DNA from: Dromiciops gliroides
Taxonomy: Eukaryota; Chordata; Mammalia; Microbiotheria; Microbiotheriidae
DNA length: 64,000 nt
NCBI RefSeq assembly: GCF_019393635.1
Contig: NC_057861.1
Span: 454,271,830-454,335,829, forward strand
Direction: 5' to 3'
The number at the start of each line of letters is the position of its first letter. Positions within the stretch are counted from its first letter, which is position 1. The notes under the pieces are model-generated. The model worked only from the letters and a program-made list of their open reading frames with translations. It was not told where the DNA came from and did not search any database. This document shows, one piece after another, positions 59,261 to 64,000 of this stretch. A program made the translations under genes and the position numbers.

Positions 59261-59529
59261 GGAAACAAAAGATATTTCAACTATGTCAGATAGAAAGTTC
59301 CAGTGGTCCTTCAGGTACAGCAGTAATACAGGTGGTAATGCATTTTTCTTAATGTCATTTCCATTGATAAAATCACATCTATTTCTAATATTCATCAATT
59401 TGAAAGTGCCAAGGATTTTGACAGGAAGAACTTTCTTTTCCCAGTATTGAGTAGTTTTGCCTGCTGAGGAGGCAGGATCTTTAGCACCAGCAGAGGTAGA
59501 TAACAAATTTCATCATAGAGTATTAAGGT

Positions 59530-60115
59530 ATAAAAGTCTGATTAAAAAATGCAGGAAAGCAGGTATAATAGAAACATCCTTTACTGATGACAACACAATC
59601 AATCAATAAAGAGCCACAATCAATCAATCAATCAATAAACAACTTTGAAGAAAGTATTCAAACTTAAATGGAGATTTAAAAATTTAGCCAGAAATAATTG
59701 GTGGGTCAAATAATAAAACATAGAAACCATAGATAGTTTAATTGGAGAAAATAGCAAAAATGGGGTAATAGATCAAAATTTTTGGGAAGCAGTCAAAGTG
59801 GTCCCTAAGTGAAAACATATCTCTAAATAACAGAAAAGGAATGGATCAATTAATTAGGCATGCAAAAAAAGACTAAAAATTTCTAAACAGAAAAATAGAA
59901 ATTCTGAAAATCAAAGACAAACTAAAATTGAATTAAAAACCCATTGAATTAATAAGTAAAATAAGGAGATTCTTTTAAATGAATAAAATATATAATATGG
60001 CTTTTTTTTTTGCAAAGAGAAGAAAACTAAATTTTTATTGTCAAAAATGCAAAAAAGGAGAATTTATTACAAATCAAAAGGAAATTATAGTGAACAATTT
60101 TGCTCAATTATATTC
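59530..60115 (+). mobile_element. L1 ORF2 fragment, diverged
   Basis: 'ggtgggtcaaataataaaac', 'agatcaaaatttttgggaag', 'cagtcaaagtggtccctaag' and 'tagaaattctgaaaatcaaa' follow the marsupial L1 ORF2 linker-to-RT order. An (AATC)n run at 59596-59637 interrupts it. Confidence 0.65.
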
Positions 60116-60269
60116 ATAACTCATAACCAAACAAGTAATATACATATACGTAAATATGAGATAAAAAAGATAAAATAGATAATCTCATGAAATTGAAAAT
60201 CATTTACATAAACATGAATCTAGGATGAGGGATGCAATGAACTAAGAAAATATTCTTCATATAAAATAT

Positions 60270-60525
60270 CTTTTAATATTTAAGGTATATAGCCAGTTCA
60301 CAAAATATGTAAGACATTTCCCAATAGATGAGCAATCAAAATATAACAACAAATTCTTCTAAAAGATAATTATAAATTGTGAATAAATATATAAAAGAAT
60401 GCCCATAGTAAGAGAGCAAAAAATTAAAACAAGTCTGAAATTTCCTATGTTTACCTAGAAAATTGGCAAAGGTGACAATGATAAGAATAGTCAATTTTGT
60501 AAGTTAATGCCACTACTTTCCTGCA
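60270..60525 (+). mobile_element. L1 ORF2 3' fragment
   Basis: 'catttcccaatagatgagca' followed by 'atcaaaatataacaac', 'aaaagaatgcccatagtaag' and 'attaaaacaagtctgaaatt' are the L1 segment 'ttccccaatagataag.ggtcaaagg' through 'attaaaacaactctgag'. Confidence 0.7.
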
Positions 60526-61740
60526 AAATCATTAATTTTTAATGAAATAGCAGTCATTTCCAGATGTGTTCACTATTCAAATCTCCAGTATAGTAAAAAC
60601 AGGGGGAAAAGCAATTAAAAACAATTGGGGCAGTGACCACATCTGACAATGCCCGATATTCTGCATGCAAGTATGTAATATTCTGCTTTCAGTCCCTTCC
60701 CCCTCTACAGTGAGAAATATTCTCCAGTGTTCTGTGTGTTTGCTTTATGTACTCTTCTTGCCATGAACTTTAGCATTGTTCATCTTGTTTCTGTATTTTC
60801 TGCCTGTGTGTGGTGTGTATGAATAACTGCTGGAATTTGTTAAAGGCCTGTCCCTCCTGCAAAGTAGTTATCTGATTGAACTAATTCCTATTTTAATAAA
60901 AAAAATTATTAACATCCTCAGTATGGAGCTAAAACTTCCCCCAAATGATCGATCTTTATTTTGATGCTGCATACTGAATACCCTCTTACTATTGTTTTTA
61001 AAAAAAGGCCCTATAGAAATACAGGATCCAAAAAGCCCAAAAATGTTTAGTGCAGTTTTTATCTTTAATTACTCAAACAGCTATTTTAATTGATTACAAC
61101 TGCACTAAGACTTTTGAGACATACTATATGATCTGTCAAGACACTGTCTTGCCAAATCTAAAAGAGCCCAAGTTCACAAATACTTGGAAAGAGTGAAAAT
61201 AAAGGAAGGGCATTTCTCACAGTGCTGCTAGAAATTACAACAAAGAGTTTAAAGATAAAACTTTCAGTAACAAATAGACCATGCCCTATGCTAGCGTGCC
61301 CATGTGTTTCTGTGCTACTCTGCTGTGGAATAACCTGTGCCATATGAAGGTCTGTCTCCCACCTTGATATTTCATCTTCTAACTCCATTTTTTGTCAGTA
61401 GTGATCCCTTATACATAGAATACATATAGCCCACATGGTAAGAACACATATTAGTCACTTAATAAATGTTTATTTAATTCAATATGGTAAGAGTTCCATA
61501 GACCATGAAGTGAGAGGATAGTTCGGTAACTTGTACATGAATAGCTAGGAGAAAAAAGCACTGAAATCAACATTACCTTAAAATATTTGAATGGCTCTCA
61601 TGAGAACAGGAGACTCATTCTGTTGGGCTGAGAATATGGAACCAGGACTAATTGGTAGAAGTTATAGAGAGATAGTTTTACTTAATGAAAGGAAAAACAA
61701 CAACAAACTTTTTAACAATTAAAGCTATTAAAAATGTGGT
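60526..61740. other. Unassigned; L2-like scrap at 61440-61485
   Basis: No gene. 'cttaataaatgtttatttaa' at about 61458 looks like an L2 end. A 76-residue minus-strand frame at 61158-61388 has no motif. Confidence 0.4.
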
Positions 61741-61746
61741 AGCCAG

Positions 61747-61897
61747 GGAAGCTACCACTGCTAGATGGTGCAGTGGTTAAAGCCCCGGCCCTAGATTCAG
61801 GAGTACCTGAGATCAAATCTGGCTTCGGACACTTGACAATTACTGGCTGTGTGACCCTGGGCAAGTCACTTAACCCCCATTGCCCCGCCAAAAAAAT
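61747..61897 (+). mobile_element. tRNA/CORE-SINE
   Basis: Sense copy, head slightly diverged. Perfect 14-bp target duplication AATGTGGTAGCCAG at 61733-61746 and 61898-61911. Confidence 0.96.
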
Positions 61898-61929
61898 AAT
61901 GTGGTAGCCAGCCTCAGAATAATGTGGTC

Positions 61930-63170
61930 TTCACTCATAGGAATCTTCAAATGGAAGAGAGTACAGAATAAGATCTGATAGACATCCAAGTTTAACTGGT
62001 ACATTGTATGTATAAAGGGGAGTATGACATATGACAGGAAGGATAGGTTGGAGTCCATAAAGAGCTTTAGCAGGTAAGCTAAATATGTTTTACTGTACCT
62101 TATTGAAAAGCAGTTGAAGAATCATGGCAAGGGGTTTTTTTTTTGCTTGTTTTAAGAAAGGAATGACATCAGAAAGTTACATTCGCAAAATGATTCAGAG
62201 AACAGGACGAAAGATATATTTGAGAGGTGAGAGAGTGAAGGTGGATAAACTTGTTAGGAGGCTATTAAAATAACTCAGGCACTTCTTTGTGAAAAGTTAA
62301 ACTTTGATATCAGCAATGAAAGTAGAAAAGGTAAATTGCTTTACAATATTATGCAGTGAGAATTGATAGGACTTGGCCTGTTGGATGGTCAGAGTGTCTT
62401 GTTGTGGAGGCAAGAGAGAAGAAAGAGTCAAAGATTAAAGATGACTGACTGAATGAATGAATGAATGATCCCAGAAGGATGGCAATAAATTCAGACAAAG
62501 TATAGATTTGGGGTAAAGATGATGAGTTCAGGATTAGAAATCAGAAGTTTAGGGGCATAGCCAAGGGAAGATATCTAGGTGACATGAAAATTCAGGACTA
62601 GAATGAAAGGGAGAAGTTGGGCTTAAAGATAAAGTTTTGGGTATCATCTGAATAGTAGTGGTCACTGAAACCAATGGCATGGATGAAGCTACCAGATTCA
62701 ATAGTATAGAAAGAGAAGAAAAGTTGACTAAGCTTAGTGCCTTGGGAAACACCTATCTGCCAGACAGACAGCCAACTGATGATGAATAAGTGAAGATAAA
62801 ATGGAAGGAGATAATATAGACTATTATTTGAAGTTTGACTGCAAAGGAGAGGAGACAAATAGCTTGAAAAGGTTAGTAAGGTCAAATAGAGACCTGACCA
62901 TATTTACAGCCTTAAAAGGAGATATTTTGAAGAAAGAGAAAGAAAATTCACAAGCCGAGGAGAAGAGATTGAAGTAGCAAAGTTATAAAGGAAACAGAAG
63001 GGGATGAAAGCAAGGGCATGGTGAAGTGGTTAGCCTTTAAAAGGAGAAAGACCACCTCATGCTTTGAGGCCAGAGGAAATGATATGAATAAGAGTTTCAG
63101 AGGAAGAACAAGGAAGTTGAGAAAATTCTTATCAGATATATTCTTTCTTTTAGGTACTATTAAAAAATAA
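61930..63170 (-). mobile_element. Long L2 LINE fragment (antisense)
   Basis: 'ggaggctattaaaataactc', 'gggtaaagatgatgagttca', 'ctaggtgacatgaaaattca', 'accaatggcatggatgaagc', 'gtgccttgggaaacacctat' and 'tagtaaggtcaaatagagac' keep the antisense L2 order over about 1.2 kb. Several interruptions; inactive. Confidence 0.7.
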
Positions 63171-63212
63171 GATATATGTTAGGCCAGTTGAAAGAACAAA
63201 TTCAATAGTTTT

Positions 63213-63289
63213 ATGGTAATAACAGCAGCTAACATTTATATACTGCTTTAATATTTGCATCTATAAATGTTAGCTGCTGTTATTACCAT
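63213..63289. repeat. Perfect 28-bp inverted repeat (hairpin)
   Basis: Arms 63213-63240 and 63262-63289 are exact reverse complements, separated by 21 nt. One G-U pair and three more pairs extend the stem outward to 63209/63293. Both arms carry MIR-type sequence ('aacagcagctaacatttata'), so this may be a head-to-head MIR or a local inversion-duplication. Confidence 0.95.
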
Positions 63290-63292
63290 GAA

Positions 63293-63340
63293 AAGAATTA
63301 TTATTCAAAGAATTATTATTCAAGAATTATTATTCAAAAG
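63293..63340. repeat. Three-copy AGAATTATTATTCA tandem repeat
   Basis: Units of 14-16 bp directly follow the inverted repeat. Each unit is itself partly palindromic. Confidence 0.9.
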
Positions 63341-63344
63341 GTAC

Positions 63345-63835
63345 TTAATTGTGCATTCCAGGTGACCTAGCAATGGTACTACTACTAGGTCTATACTACA
63401 AAGAGATCAAAGGAGGATAAAACGACCTACATGGGAAAAAAATAATTATAGCAACTCTTTTTGTGGTAAATTTTGAAAAATCGAGAGTTGTCCATTAGTT
63501 GGAGAATGACTGAACAATTTATGGTATAGGAGTGTCATAGATTACTATTGTGCTATGAGAATGATGAAGAGAATGGCTTCAGAGAACCTGGGAAGACTTC
63601 TATAAACTGATGCAGAGTGAAGTGTGCAGAACCAGGAGAACAATTTATATGGCACCAATATTGTAAAGAATCAATTTAGAAAGACAGTTACTCTGATCAA
63701 AAACAATGACCAACAACAATTCTAGATGACATGATGAAATAGGCTATCCTCCAGTTGATGGAGAAGTGATGGGCTTAGTGTGTAGATTGAGGTATGATTT
63801 TTTTGGAGATGGTTAATATGAGAATTGACAGGGGT
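63345..63835 (+). mobile_element. L1 3' end region (sense)
   Basis: 'aggtgacctagcaatggtac', 'tagcaactctttttgtggta', 'ccattagttggagaatgact', 'ctattgtgctatgagaatga' and 'cagaaccaggagaacaattt' form the sense of the same L1 3' region found antisense at 30255-30885. Confidence 0.85.
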
Positions 63836-64000
63836 TTCGGGGCATCTGGGTGGCACAGTAGATATAGCATTGATCTTGGAGTCAGAAATATCCAAGTTCA
63901 AATCTGATCTCAGATTCTAGATGTGTGCCCCTGGGCAAGTCACTTGACTTCTCTTTACCTTAGCTTCCTCAACTTTAAAAGGGGGATAATAATAGTACCT
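63836..64000 (+). mobile_element. MIR/CORE-SINE running off the right edge
   Basis: 'ggcatctgggtggcacagta', 'ctgggcaagtcacttgactt' and 'tagcttcctcaactttaaaa' then 'gggataataatagtacct'. A tRNA-SINE-like head joins a MIR-like 3' part; it is incomplete at the window end. Confidence 0.85.

Overview
The window is noncoding, repeat-dense vertebrate nuclear DNA, almost certainly from a marsupial. About twenty copies of one tRNA-derived SINE (head 'gggcagctaggtggcgcagtgg', core 'tgtgaccctgggcaagtcacttaacc', A-rich tail) sit among MIR/Ther-1 SINEs, L2, CR1/L3-like and L1 LINEs, an ORF1-only 'half-L1', LTRs and long pure microsatellites. This tRNA/CORE-SINE family is typical of marsupials (Mar1/WSINE-type). 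I lean towards an Australian species, but the sequence alone does not settle it. No intact protein-coding gene is visible. Family names are from recognition, not from a database search.

Layout. 0-8 kb: (GGAA)n, then a CR1/L3-like LINE split by a retroelement that carries its own truncated SINE, then L1 ORF2 remnants. 8-13 kb: SINE insertions in probable L2 sequence. 13-14.4 kb: a SINE-free block with a minus-strand open frame that resembles a terminal exon plus 3' UTR of an unrecognised gene. 15-22 kb: microsatellites, an L2 body, and two LTR-like blocks, the second a clean solo LTR with a 6-bp target duplication. 22-33 kb: mostly unassigned AT-rich DNA with SINEs, MIRs and an L1 3' end.

33.9-40.2 kb is the most structured part. 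Three retroposed units lie end to end on the minus strand: a half-L1-like element with decayed ORF1, a roughly 0.8-kb retrocopy of an unidentified transcript, and a full-length processed pseudogene of cytoplasmic beta-actin. The actin copy keeps all 375 codons without indels but has two nonsense mutations, and its 3' UTR, poly(A) tail and target duplication are readable.

40-52 kb holds more SINEs, including a nested pair at 45.7-46.2 kb, plus MIR, L2 ends and a possible LTR. 52-57.6 kb is free of recognisable young SINEs and contains dense, enhancer-like unique sequence. 57.6-64 kb is old L2, L1 and MIR debris, with a perfect 28-bp inverted repeat at 63.2 kb.

There is no operon or pathway logic here. 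The interest lies in the retroposition history (target duplications, nesting order, same-strand clustering), the decayed actin copy, the half-L1, the possible terminal exon, the hairpin, and a few candidate conserved noncoding blocks. I found no CRISPR array, rRNA, functional tRNA gene or novel multi-gene system.
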